This document shows positions 39,503-50,340 of a stretch of 64,000 nt of DNA, piece after piece. The translations under genes and the position numbers were made by a program. Position 1 is the stretch's first letter. Every line of letters starts with the position of its first letter. Source of the DNA: Pyronema omphalodes. Lineage: Eukaryota; Ascomycota; Pezizomycetes; Pezizales; Pyronemataceae. The stretch spans positions 372,001 to 436,000 of the forward strand of contig JAJJXM010000029.1 of NCBI GenBank assembly GCA_024516155.1, given 5' to 3'. Below the pieces are notes generated by a model. That model was not told the origin of the DNA. It worked only from the letters and a program-made list of their open reading frames with translations, and ran no database searches.

Positions 39503-41572
39503 GTTTGGGCTGTAGTTTCTATCCTATTTATACATTTTGACGAAATATCATAACCTAGAAAGCGTGTATTTGGAGCTGCCTTCAAGATATTTATGTGTGA
39601 GTGTTTAAGACGTAGATTTTGGATGTATTTTCTTAATAGTTACTAGGATGCTTGCGCTCGAGCTGTATATGGATTGATTGACGTTTTACTGCATAAAGTG
39701 ATTTACATGGCTCATGTATGTGGAAAAGAAAATTCCAAGACCCAGTTAAGAATCGAGTAAAAACTTATTGCAGAATTAAACCATAGAGAATTTCTGAAAA
39801 CAATATTAAATTTCGCGATGTATCGGTGGCTTCAAGCGCTGGATACACTTACTTCATTCAGAGTCTAGAACCGCATTTTGGAAAAATACAGTCTTGAAAC
39901 TGTCTTTGATAGCTGAAAAACTTGTTAAAGAATCTCCAATGCCTGTCATGCGAAAATGAAGGTATAAAAAATCACCAATAGGCCTTGCCAAAGTTTGCGC
40001 TCATTGCGGCCAAAAAGTCAAACAGTCACGCCTGTCAAGGTTAATGCATTTTTAACAGATTTTCAAGAACAAACATCAAGTGCGAATCTCAGTCAAATCA
40101 TTTCCGGTGAGACTGCGGATGCCGAGAAATAATTTGTATGTCAAGCGAGTAACACCAGAGATTTCGCACCACATCGCAAACGTCAGAAGAAAAGATCTTC
40201 TAAAACTCGCCATCAGGAGCAGAGTTAAGCTCGTCTTCGTCACGGATATGTGGCTGAGTGAATACCTCGAAGTGTTATTATCGAAGTTTGAAGGTAAATC
40301 AGTTACGGATGTAACTTCTTCTGGCTCTAAGCTATCATTTCAATCGGCAGTAGCTTTCGGTAGTTGTTTAGACACGTCCTTATTTTGTGACTAGTCTTGC
40401 TGCAGTCGTGGGAGTTATATTTGTAGCGATTCAGTCGTATTGCGTAAATGGGCCACTGCATCCACTGTTGCTGTAGATTGAGTAGATATTTGCCCAGTCT
40501 TCCTTCATTTCTGGATGCACCACCGCGAGTTTATTCTGACTCCTGTTGCAGCGTACCCGCAGTTCACGATTCGACTTTGATGTTGCTGAATGCGGCTTGC
40601 GGCTTATTGTATTGCGTCGTGCTGTTCCAGACATGGAAAACATGGAGGACGTGGATGAAAACTGGGTTTGGGTTTACACTTGCAGTCAAAATGTGACTGC
40701 TGAAAAGCACCACAGCGTCTTGTTTGTCAACAATCACATGAAGGCTCGAGTTTGAACCAAAGGTGGAGGTATCAAGCGTCTCCACACTTCTCGTCAACCG
40801 TACCAAACCCAATCTTCAAACATATCGGCCCCAATGCAATCGCCAAACGTACTGGCCCCAGTCGTCAATATGTCATGACCGTACTCTTCATCTCCTCGTC
40901 ATTCGGTATGACCAATTATACTCGAGTTAAAGGATTTTGGCTAACAAAACAAGCTTCCAGATTTCATATCGGCTGAAGAAGCTACACGCATCTTCATTTC
41001 CGGACCCGGTGATGATAAGCCTCGTCGTCGCCTAGATCAGCCAACGGCATCTGCAACGAAGATGCAGGGCAGCCCAGTAACGGAGTTAATGTCACGACTT
41101 GGAAAACCCCTTCTTTCTGAAGCACGACTTCATTGGGCTCGCTACTTGAACCTCTGGGATGCACAGGCCGCTGAGGAGATCTTGAAGGAGGCCGTGGGCG
41201 AAGAAACTTTAAGCCACCGGACTGCATTTCAATTCTATACCACTTAGAATTTGAGTATCTATCCAAATTTGGAATTCCGTTTTTTTTTCGTCTACAGTCT
41301 CTATTCTACAAAGAATGAATCGACATCGATCCCTATCACCTCGCATCCTCCACCACCTTCACTTCGTCACCTATTTTTAACCCTATTAATTATATTATTT
41401 TCCGTATTCTTATTAGCACTCCAATCATTTCAATGGCCCGCAAGACAATGAAGCGAAGGCGCCCTTTCGTTGGCGGCCATGCTCGCTTCAGGAGAACAGA
41501 TTCCGCTGCTAATCGTCGGGCTATCCCCGGGAACGCGGAAAACATAGGCGCGGCAATTGGTTTCCAAACCTT
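39503..41572. other. Gene-poor stretch with possible gene debris
   Basis: No complete gene supported. Between 40600 and 41247 protein-like but broken frames occur, for example MENMEDVDENWVWVYTCSQ near 40632. A frame ending at 41247 reads SAEEATRIFISGPGDD and VTELMSRLGKPLLSEARLHW after a TTCCAG acceptor-like site near 40960. They could be exons of an unrecognised gene or a decayed pseudogene. I cannot join them in one frame. Confidence 0.35.
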
Positions 41573-42786
41573 TTGTCTGCCAATGTCTGGGTCCACAAAA
41601 ACCAAAAAATCGACAATGACAACATTCATATGGAACTCCCTAAAGTAGTTGAATGGCTTGGCCGAAGAATGGGTAAAAGAACCAAGGTCCGCCTTCGGAA
41701 GGCCCTATACGGCCTGAAGCAATCACCGAGATTGTGGTACGAAGATGTCAACGCCTTCTTAAAGACCTTGGGATTTAGTCAATCGACGGCTGATCCTAAC
41801 CTCTACATGAAAGAGGGGGTGTTATTGTTGCTGTACATGGACGATCTGCTGATAGTAGACACCTCAAAGGGAGAGCAAACAAACTCCGAAGATGTGATAA
41901 AGATGTTGAAGGAAAAGTACACAATGACAGATCTAGGCAAGGCAAAGCGATTCCTCGGTTTGGAAATCTCGTACAAAGAGAACGGAATATCACTAAGTCA
42001 GCATACCTACATTAAAAGCGTTATCGAGAGATTCGGCATGCAGAATAGCCGTCCGGTCTCCAATCCTCTCGACCCAAACGTGCATCTTGATAACAACGGA
42101 TGCGGGACAAGCCCACTGATCCCATCAAATATATGTCAATCATCAGGTCACTAATGTACGCGGCACTTGGTACTCGGCCTGATATCTCCTACGCCATCAC
42201 AGCGCTGTCCAGATATAATAATCGACCCCTCACGACACACCTCACAGCAGCTAAACGAGTTATTCCGTACCTAAAAAGTACGTTACATTACGAGCTACAC
42301 TTTCCCAATAATAACTTACCCTTGACCGGTTTCACAGACTCAGATTGGGCTGGATGTAAAGTGACTAGGAAGTCCGTTGGTGGTTGCATTTTTCAGTTAA
42401 ACGTTGCAAGCGTTCATTGGAGATCAAAATCCCAGACGGCGGTTGCCCTGTCAACCCTGGAAGCCGAATTTATCGCCTGCTCGGATGCAACTCGGGAAGC
42501 CCTCTGGCTTGAAAGATTAAGACAGGAAATGATGCAGGCCGAGACCGAAGAAACAGTTCCGATAGCGTGCGACAACCAAGGGGCGATAAAGTTTTCACAA
42601 TCAGGAGTCGCAAAGGCAAAAACTCGACACATCGATGTAAAGCACCTACATGTACACGGTGAGGAAAAGGCGGGCAGAATCAAGATATACTACATGGAAT
42701 CGAAGAAGAACATAGCAGACATTCTGACAAAAGCCCTGTCTGTTGACTTGCATAAGGAAATGACGAGGGGACTGGAATTAAGATAA
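41573..42786 (+). pseudogene. Copia pol fragment: reverse transcriptase and RNase H, frameshifted
   Basis: The first frame (41573-42154) gives the C-terminal half of a Copia RT with LRKALYGLKQSPRLWYEDV, the catalytic LLLLYMDDLLIV and KRFLGLEISY. Near 42100 the frame changes to a second one ending with a stop at 42784-42786. It carries ALGTRPDISYAI, the linker GFTDSDWAGCKVTRKSVGGC, the RNase H signature ALSTLEAEFIACSDATREAL, and KTRHIDVKHLHV with DILTKALS near the end. The order is that of Ty1/Copia. Loss of the whole 5' half and a frameshift show that it is dead. The stretch before about 41660 is not convincingly RT and may be host DNA at the truncation point. Confidence 0.88.
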
Positions 42787-43107
42787 AAAAAAATAATAAT
42801 AATAAAAGGGAGGATTACTGGATGGAAATTATGATGGATATTGATTGATGAACGAACTATGTTTTCTTCTTTCAAGGTAAAATGCGATGGACTTTTTATG
42901 GAAATAATAGCTAAAAATGAGGGTTATATGATGGTATGCAAAGAGGAAATATGTGTCTGTTTTTATTTTTTGCTTTCTAAGCTTCAGGATATTCGCTGTG
43001 ATTGAACATAGTACGACCGTGGTTGATTTGGTCTGAACTGAAGATTCTAAATAATAATGCTTGTTAGAAGAGGTATATACTTGTTTCTCAATGAATCACG
43101 CTATCCA

Positions 43108-43437
43108 AGAGGGGGTGTGTTGAAGATGAAGTTTGTGCCTATAGACCGCGTGCTGGTGTGTAGTGACTTCTTTGCCGAACCATAGCTTGCGGCATGTGTT
43201 GTTAGCCGAACCGATGATGGCCGCTACTAGTGTGCCCCTCGGATATTTGTAGCGATGGATGTTCGCCTGTTCTTCTAATACATCATCACTTGCTCACACT
43301 TTCATGTTCTCTTCCTTCTTTCTACAAGGTTTCTTCTTCGAACTCCTCTTTTCGGTTGCCCTTTCATAGATCCTGTATCCTACTTCTTTTTTTCTCTATC
43401 TCCCAAGTCCTGGCGGCTAACCTATTTCTTATGAACA
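43108..43437 (+). repeat. Probable 3' LTR of the Copia remnant with its polypurine tract
   Basis: AAGAGGGGGTG at 43108-43117 followed directly by TGTTGAAGATGAAG is the usual Copia arrangement of polypurine tract and LTR start. A TATT-containing promoter-like region (GGATATTTGTAG near 43238) and a T/C-rich tail follow. The LTR end is uncertain. Confidence 0.5.
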
Positions 43438-45632
43438 GTTCCTGCGGCGATAACGAATAACGAATAAGGAGTGACGAGTGATGTTGCAGACATCCTATTT
43501 CAGTGCAATTATTCGGGGAGCTGTAGGTTGTTGGAGCTAAGTACTTAGCCCGCCGGCCAGGGTTTTGGAGAATAGTTGGAATAATTGAAATTATTGGAAT
43601 TATTGGAATGCTTTATTGATAGATGCTACAATAGTAATAACAATAATCACAATAATCACAATAACCACAACAATAATAATAATAATAATAACAGCAACAA
43701 ATTTTCATTTACATTCCCAAACTCAAGATTACAATAACCCAACAGATGCTACGATGCTACAATGATACTACGATACGTATTATCCAGCTGATATATTTTA
43801 TATTCACTAGATTTTGACAGCTCTGCAGCATGCTGAATTTCAAGGGGTAACTCTCTCCTTACTAGATTACGATGTCTAGTGTTTAATGTCCAATATCCAA
43901 TATGCAATATTGTAATTTGTAGGTCATAAATTGAGGGTTTGGAACGTTCAAGAAATTTAACCAAATTAAATCAAATCAACCAATATCCATAAAAAAAGAC
44001 CTCGTAACACTCGAGTGATCATCGATGATTCGAATGAAATCTGCATGTAGTATATCAGAATACTATAAGCAGATATTTTAGTACGCACCTGAAATGGAAT
44101 AGCGTCTGCAGAAAGTTATTTAGAGGTTTTAGTCGCCTTTTTACTATATAAGCAGGTATATTTTAGTTATTTACCTGATACGGTATAGCATTATCATTAA
44201 AGGCTGTGATGATGTAATTTCAGACTAATTTAATCGTGAACTCCTCTGGCTGTCGGGCGGCAATACAAAAGCTTCGGCAATACATGGCGGGATGGTAAAA
44301 CCGGCAACCGTGGCAACCGGAACAGATTCGATGGGAAACATATAAGACTGCTCTCCTGGCTGCCTGGGCACAGACCCCATTCGCCTTTCCAATCCCGAAC
44401 CACTTCGCATCTTTGATACAATTCATGATGCAATTCAGCTGTTAATGGTTGGCCGGATAAAATATACGGACACCTGTGACCTTTGCCGCATGCTGCAGAT
44501 ACAGTCGACGAGACGCTAACAGATGATGTTAAGCAACTGCGGTTTTATTGAGGAGAATCTTGACACATTGTGTGAGGAGATATATAAAGCGGATTTGATT
44601 AGGCTGAAGGCAGAAAAACAGTGGAAGGAAGCAGAGAACGTTTTGAAGCCTCCCAAGGAGGATTTCCCATTACTGAGACTGAGCTTCAGAAACATCACGA
44701 GGATATCAAAAAATGACTCGGAAAGAATGAGAACAGGCTGAGGAGCACTGATCGAATCTTAGAATATGCATAAAGTCTTTCTGAATCAACATGAAAGTTA
44801 ATGCTGCACAATGAGAAAAAGAAAAATAAAAAAAAACATGAAAGACAGACACATATGTACATGAATGGAGGAAGGATTGGCAAAGTGAGAAAGATGAACT
44901 GTGATGTAAAAGCTGAAGAAGAAATAATACGAGTGAAAAGACAGAGAGGAAGAAGGGCAGAAAGGGAGTAGAAACAATGTGGTAACGTTGAAGGCAGAGG
45001 CCAGGTGATAAGTGGAAGAACAGTTCAGTGAGGAGAGAGGAGACAGGCGAGTTCAGAGAGGCCAGTGGAAAAAGAGCAAACAGGGCTCCAAATGTACAGA
45101 CGAGAAGCAAAACCAGCATAAGGAATAAGGGTGACAACAGGCCCAAGATATCATGTACGCTCTGGGACGATTCCCAGCGAGATCCTGGGGTAAAAGTTAG
45201 AGCCTCCGATATATATCAAGACTGTACGATACGTCATAATATTGAGTTTGGCAAGGCCCAAGAAATTGAAATCAAATCGAAAAACCGGTGATTGTGTAGA
45301 AACCTCTCAATACAGAAGTGGCTGGTCAAGAATTCGAGAGTTATTGTCCTGAAGTTACAACCCATGATATATTGTAGAGGTGAAATTACTCGACAAATCC
45401 TCCAATCGGCAAGAAAATATCTTCTGCTTACCCCAATGAACTTTGTGTTCCAGCACATATCTGTGAAGGGTCAGGCAGAGGAAACATGTCAGAATATTGC
45501 TGTCACAGGATAACATCAACTGCATCACTAGGAATATTGTTTATCCCAGGCTGCTCTTGCGGGAATCATAGGCGAGTTTCAAATTCTTAAGATCACATCA
45601 TATATATAGTCGAAACACGTCACATTATATGT

Positions 45633-45676
45633 TCGTGCCTAAAGATGGTGGCGCTAGCCACCATCTTTAGGCACGA
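45633..45676. repeat. Perfect 20-bp inverted repeat with 4-base loop
   Basis: The left arm 45633-45652 begins TCGTGCCTAAAG and the right arm 45657-45676 ends CTTTAGGCACGA. All 20 positions pair and the loop is GCTA. It is far too long and perfect for chance in 44 bases. About 65 bases to the right a shorter palindrome CCGGCCGTAGGCCGG (about 45743-45757) follows. Confidence 0.9.
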
Positions 45677-46107
45677 GTAACCAGTTTGTCAACAGTTGGA
45701 GTTGTGTACCAACGGTTCGATTTGTAGAGGCAACACAATGGACCGGCCGTAGGCCGGAACAGACCACATCCTCTCTTGTACCGTATACGAATAAGATCGC
45801 CATAAAGACAAAAATAAAGCAAAAAACATAAGTCACATCAGTCCTTTCTTGAACTTATATTTCAATACTTCAATACTTCAGTAGATATATATAAATACCA
45901 TATCACAACCATCAAAAACAAGAAAAAAACAGAAACAAAAAAAAAAAGAGAAACAATAACAAGTAAAAAAAAAATAAAATAAAAATAAAGTAAAAGTAAC
46001 AAAAAAAAAATTCAGAATCCCAAACACAAAATCAGTGAACATAAAAATGATTCAAAGTAACAAAACAAAAAAAAGAAAAGAGAAAACAATAGATAACATT
46101 AACGCCC

Positions 46108-46312
46108 GCCAACCAACCAACCAACCAACCAACCAGCCAGCCACCTTTTCACTATTTTGTTCCGTTATGAACCTTTGAGTTATAAAGAAACGTAACGCTT
46201 CGTTCCTTCATTTCTCCATTTCTTCGTTTCTCCATTTCTCCATTTCTTCGTTTCTTCGTTCCTCCATTTCTTCGTCTCTCATATCATATCATATCATATC
46301 ATATCATATCAT
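46108..46312. repeat. Cluster of microsatellites
   Basis: Three adjacent simple repeats lie here: (CCAA)n changing to CCAGCCAG at about 46108-46142, an eight-base pyrimidine-rich unit alternating CTTCGTTT, CTCCATTT and CTTCATTT at about 46199-46275, and (ATATC)n at about 46276-46312. Confidence 0.75.
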
Positions 46313-46799
46313 CATCTGTCTTCATCTGTCATCATCTGCCTTCGTTTTATACCATTAATCAGTCCATCATGACAGGGTTGCATACGCCTATTCCTTCTAT
46401 ATGTAAAATTGATCGCTATCAATGACAGCCGCAACTTCTTCTCTCTCTGTCTCTCTCTCCCCTCTCCCCCAAGGTATTATCGCTAAATATTTCATCATGC
46501 TATCGTATCTTGCACTCTTCCTCCTCCTCTCCCCGCTCCTCCCTTTATGATATCCCTCGTATGTGTGATAAACAAATCACAAATCATTCCTCCATCTCCT
46601 CCACAATCGAATCCTTCCTCATCATTCTCTTCTCCATGTACCTCTTCTTCTCCTTCCTCATGCGTCTCTTCCCCATACTCTCTTTCACGGTTACAGCATC
46701 TCCATCCGCCATACTCCATCCCATCTTCCATCCCCCCTCTCCAGAATTCTCTAGCTCATCCGATTCACCCAAGTTCGTCGTTGAGCTAGACCCGAAGTC

Positions 46800-48395
46800 C
46801 TAACCCTGATACCCATCATCATGATGCAGAATATACTGTAGAATATCACTGAGTGTAAGGACACCCTTGAGAGTTTTATTGGCATCGATAACCATGAGAC
46901 GATGAACTCTGCTCCGGCGGACGGTTTCGAAGATGGCGTCTAGGGAATCGTTCATACTGCAGGTGTGGACACCGGAGAAATCCTAGGGGTGTTTTGTTAG
47001 TGGTTGGTGTAGTATGGGTTGGGGGATTGGAATGCTTACGTCGGGACGTTTTAGGAGGGCTTCGCCGACGGTTAGTGCTAGGTCTTGGTAGGAGCCGTTT
47101 TTGATTAGGGTTAGAATGTCGACGGATTCGTAGATGTTGAGGAGGATTCCTAAAAGTTGGTCATCTGGTTAGCGTTCTGACAACATTACTGTTACCTCTC
47201 CATGATGCCACAGTTCCACAGTTCCACAGTTCCGGTCCGCTTCTATCATCTTCGCCACTTATGACTTCCACATACCATTCTCATCCACAATCGGCACACT
47301 TGAAATATCCGCTTTAACCAGCATATGTATAACATTCATAACCGGGGTATTCATCATAGCCGTAACAATATCCTTCTCTTTAACAATCCCCAGCTCACCC
47401 AATGGTTTCCTAAGTTGTCGACATTCTCGCACATTGAACGCAATAAATTTCAGAATCCGGAATTGGGTCAATACCGAAACCACCATTTCCTGATTAGTTT
47501 CGTCGTCGTGATCAATTAAAGGAATCCTTCGAGCGCGCGAACTAAGCATTTGCGTGCAGGCATCGTATAGGGGTGACATTGGATGAACGCTGACAGTCTC
47601 GATTTGTGTTGCGCCAATGGCTTGTTCAATTTCTAGCGACCCGCCGGACGAAATTAGCATAAGATGCGCGCAGGGCAGACGAGTGCGATTGCGGATATGA
47701 CTTACCGCGCAAAAAGTCTAACCGGAACCCATCGATCTGGTTGAGCTTATCAGGGAATTGCCAGTAGTACTGAATGACGTTAATGAAATCTGTACTGGTA
47801 AGTAGACCGGCAAAGGCGCTGGTTTTCGAGTTCCATAATGGGGCTGAAACGATGCCTATTTACTCCCGTTTTTGTTAGCAACATACACAAAGTTAGGTTA
47901 CCAAGTCACAAAGTCCCAAATTCTGAGACACAAGTCTCTAAGTCTCCAAGTACCCAAGTCCCAGTATGTGGCGATAGCAAGGAAGCCTACCATTTTGTAG
48001 CAAAATCAACAAGCTCTTCTTCACCAGTAACCCGGTATCGAGAATAATCAACCGAAACGAAACCGGTAGAACATCATAACTAGTTCTAATCTTTAGAAAC
48101 TCCCTAATAGCATGCTTTTCTAATATTAGCCCTAATTCTCGAAATCCAGTCCTCCCTCACCCCCCGCCGTCCCAAATAATGGATCTGGACCCTACGCCTT
48201 GCAGAATGGTGCACAAACCAATGCCTCCAACTGTTCCCTATCCATTTGCGACAACGGCTCTTTTGGTTTCCGTTCCGGCTCCTCCGCAGCCGGGGGAGGT
48301 GATGGCGACCTCCTAGGCCGCAGGTAGGAAGATGGCCGCACAGGGCTGGGAAGACGCGCCGGTGGCCGGACGGGGGTGGATTCTAGGTCTGACAT
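46800..48395 (-). CDS. snf4: AMP-activated kinase gamma subunit Snf4 (four CBS repeats)
   Basis: Six minus-strand exons (48395-48219, 48114-47991, 47855-47706, 47632-47276, 47149-47040, 46982-46800) sum to 1101 bases, 366 aa. All junctions fall in family motifs: [79 protein letters not shown] and [13 protein letters not shown]. Four CBS motifs are recognisable; the last ends [20 protein letters not shown]. Known role: regulatory, nucleotide-sensing subunit of the Snf1/AMPK kinase complex controlling carbon use. The first ~50 residues are Pro/Ser/Arg-rich and variable, unlike the core. It is an intact housekeeping gene flanked on both sides by repeats and transposons. The second acceptor (AAAAG) was chosen over a nearer TTAG because only it keeps the frame. 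Confidence 0.94.
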
Positions 48396-48532
48396 TTATA
48401 TTGGTGGTAGGGTAAGGGTCATTGATTGACGGGATTATATGTGTAGGTTGACGCGAAACACGCGGTGACGCGGGGTACAGGGTTGTCTGTGAGTTCGACG
48501 CGGGGTTCGACGGTGTTGTCGTGGGGCGGATC

Positions 48533-48570
48533 AGGCGGAGTAGGCGGAGTAGGCGGAGTAGGCGGAGAAA
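48533..48570. repeat. Nine-base tandem repeat (GGCGGAGTA)n
   Basis: Four copies of AGGCGGAGT, the last slightly changed, about 140-180 bases upstream of the snf4 start codon. The unit is GC-rich in an AT-rich setting. Confidence 0.8.
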
Positions 48571-48795
48571 GCGGAGTTGTCGTGGTGATGAAGATCTCCG
48601 AGTGATCTTCGAGATCTCAGTTTCAGTTGCGATACCCTCGATACGAAACGTGATGTGGTGTTTGGGAGATGGTCGGTGGTGTTGTGGATGGCGGCGGTCT
48701 TTGAACGGTGTGAAGGTGGAGTGGTAGCTTGCGCCAGGTGTAACGACGGCACGTATGCAGAGACCACCGCAGCTCCGTTCGCATGGCTTCAACTA

Positions 48796-49069
48796 CTCTG
48801 CATCTGTAAGCAAGCCATGGAAATATGCTTAACACTACTGTATTTCTGTGTAGAAACATGCCTAATATTGCTATATATCTGCAGGAGAAATCTGAAAAAC
48901 TTCTCTATAATCTTTATAGAAATTTCGAATACTACTATATACATCTATAAACCGTTGAAATATGCTTGACACCACTCTACATCTATATAGAAATCTCCAA
49001 AACTACTGTACATCTGTATACAAATCTCCAATACTATTCTGCATTTGTATAGCAATCTCCAACACTATT
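48796..49069. repeat. Degenerate minisatellite, unit ~31-40 bases, about eight copies
   Basis: Each copy starts CTCT/CTGTRCATCTRTATAG and continues AAATCTCCAATACTA with variation. Copies nearest the right end are most alike (ACATCTATATAGAAATCTCC, ACATCTGTATACAAATCTCC, GCATTTGTATAGCAATCTCC). No frame stays open across the array. Confidence 0.7.
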
Positions 49070-49174
49070 TCTTAGCACATTTATCGAGCCGAGCAATAAT
49101 GACGCAGTATGGCTGCGCTCTAGAAGATCGACTACGTCGCTAATGAAAATAAATTAAATTAATCCCAGCATGCA

Positions 49175-49213
49175 GGTGGGGCTGAGGGCGGGTTGGGGGG
49201 GGGGGGGGGGGGG
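49175..49213 (+). repeat. G-rich tract with a run of 19 G
   Basis: GTGGGGCTGAGGGCGGG leads into TT and an uninterrupted 19-G run at 49195-49213. Four or more G-tracts in this space could form a quadruplex on the plus strand. The exact run length is prone to sequencing error. Confidence 0.8.
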
Positions 49214-50204
49214 ATTTATCTTTATCTTATGCACGCATGTATCCCAACGTCATGACAATGATTACAAACTGTAGGAGATTGATACTCAGGTGATATAACT
49301 TTTGAATCCAGTTCTACGAAGGGGGTTCTTTGAAGTAATGAACTTGACAACAGCGACAACAACCAACTTTCATACATACACTATTTCATCACAAAAACTC
49401 CGAATTCTCAAAATCTCAATGCAATGCATGATGTCGTCTTTGGCCCATGATATGCAACCATATCAACTTCGGTTACTCTAGTTTATCAACCCGCCGCGCT
49501 TCACCCGGCAAGTTTCCTTCACGTGCTGAGTAGAAACTATTTATCGAACGATATTTGGATGGAACCTCCAAATAAGGCAGGTACTGTTGCTTGTCAAAAA
49601 ATTCGCCTATTGGTCCCCCCCGCAATCGTCACGATGCAGCCGGGACCACGGGAATTTCCAAGAGTTTCCAAGACGTCGATATATCGATAGCCTGAGTTCG
49701 GTAGACCCTGGGCCGGGAAACCGCCGAGCTGCAAACTCCCAAAAAGTCAAATGGTGGTGTATGGATGGAAACCTTGAGTGCGATCTCGATTCCCGAGACA
49801 CCACATCATTCATCTGGTTTAACTTTGCCCTTTCGAAAACTCGGTATAACAAAGCAAGTCTGAAGAAATATACACAAAATCAAGATCTCTATAATTCTGT
49901 AACATACACAGACCTCAATGAGGCGGGGAGCACAGAGTAATGGCGCCACCGGAATAAACCTTAAAGATCGATGCAACACTTGATTCACCGGAAATCGGAT
50001 ACCCAGCCCGACTCAAAGTTGAGACGAAAGTTGAGACGGTGTGTTCAGACGAGACGATCCCAGCTTAACGTTCGACTATATTTTTAGTTCGGATCCCTAT
50101 ATCACCTCACATCACCTCACCTTGATACGGCGGTCAACGCGGTTAGAGCGGAGTACGAGGTTTTTTGTTCCTTTGAACAAATTTCATGTACTTGGACATC
50201 AACA

Positions 50205-50340
50205 CAAACGTAGACACAAACATAAACATTCACATACACAAACACAAACACAAACATGAACATACACATTTACATACACATAGCCCTAAAAATAAACACA
50301 GCCATATATAGACATAGCCATAGGTAAAGCCATAGACATC
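50205..50340 (+). repeat. ACAAAC/ACATAC simple repeat
   Basis: Six-base units (ACACAA, ACATAA, ACATAC, CATAGC) repeat imperfectly over about 130 bases. There are no coding features. Confidence 0.65.

Larger units (their letters stand above)
41573..43437 (+). mobile_element. Truncated Ty1/Copia retrotransposon remnant (3' half)
   Basis: Only the 3' part of a Copia-class pol survives, followed by a purine tract and a probable 3' LTR. No gag, protease, integrase or 5' LTR is seen upstream. The right limit (43437) is the weakest point: I placed it at ATGAACA, about 320 bases after the TGTTGAAG start of the LTR, without a second LTR copy to compare with. Confidence 0.7.
42787..46799. other. Repeat-rich gene-free tract
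   Basis: About 4 kb with no supported gene apart from the Copia LTR. It contains AAT/CAATAA microsatellites at 43580-43700, a perfect hairpin at 45633-45676, A-rich stretches at 45900-46090, a CCAA run at 46108-46135, an 8-bp pyrimidine repeat at 46199-46275 and a pentanucleotide repeat at about 46276-46312. Broken frames near 44220-45500 resemble nothing I can name. Confidence 0.5.

Noticed and set aside
44220..45500. Broken frames that might be a decayed DNA transposon
   Set aside because: No catalytic triad, HTH or terminal inverted repeats could be recognised, and all frames are interrupted.
45633..45840. A solo LTR read on the minus strand, ending TGTTGACA before the hairpin
   Set aside because: No matching second copy, tRNA-type primer site or target duplication could be identified; I kept only the hairpin.
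48192..48218. Extension of snf4 exon 1 to the stop at 48192
   Set aside because: It lacks the conserved HAIREFLK segment; using the GTTTGT donor at 48218 and the AAAAG acceptor restores it in frame.
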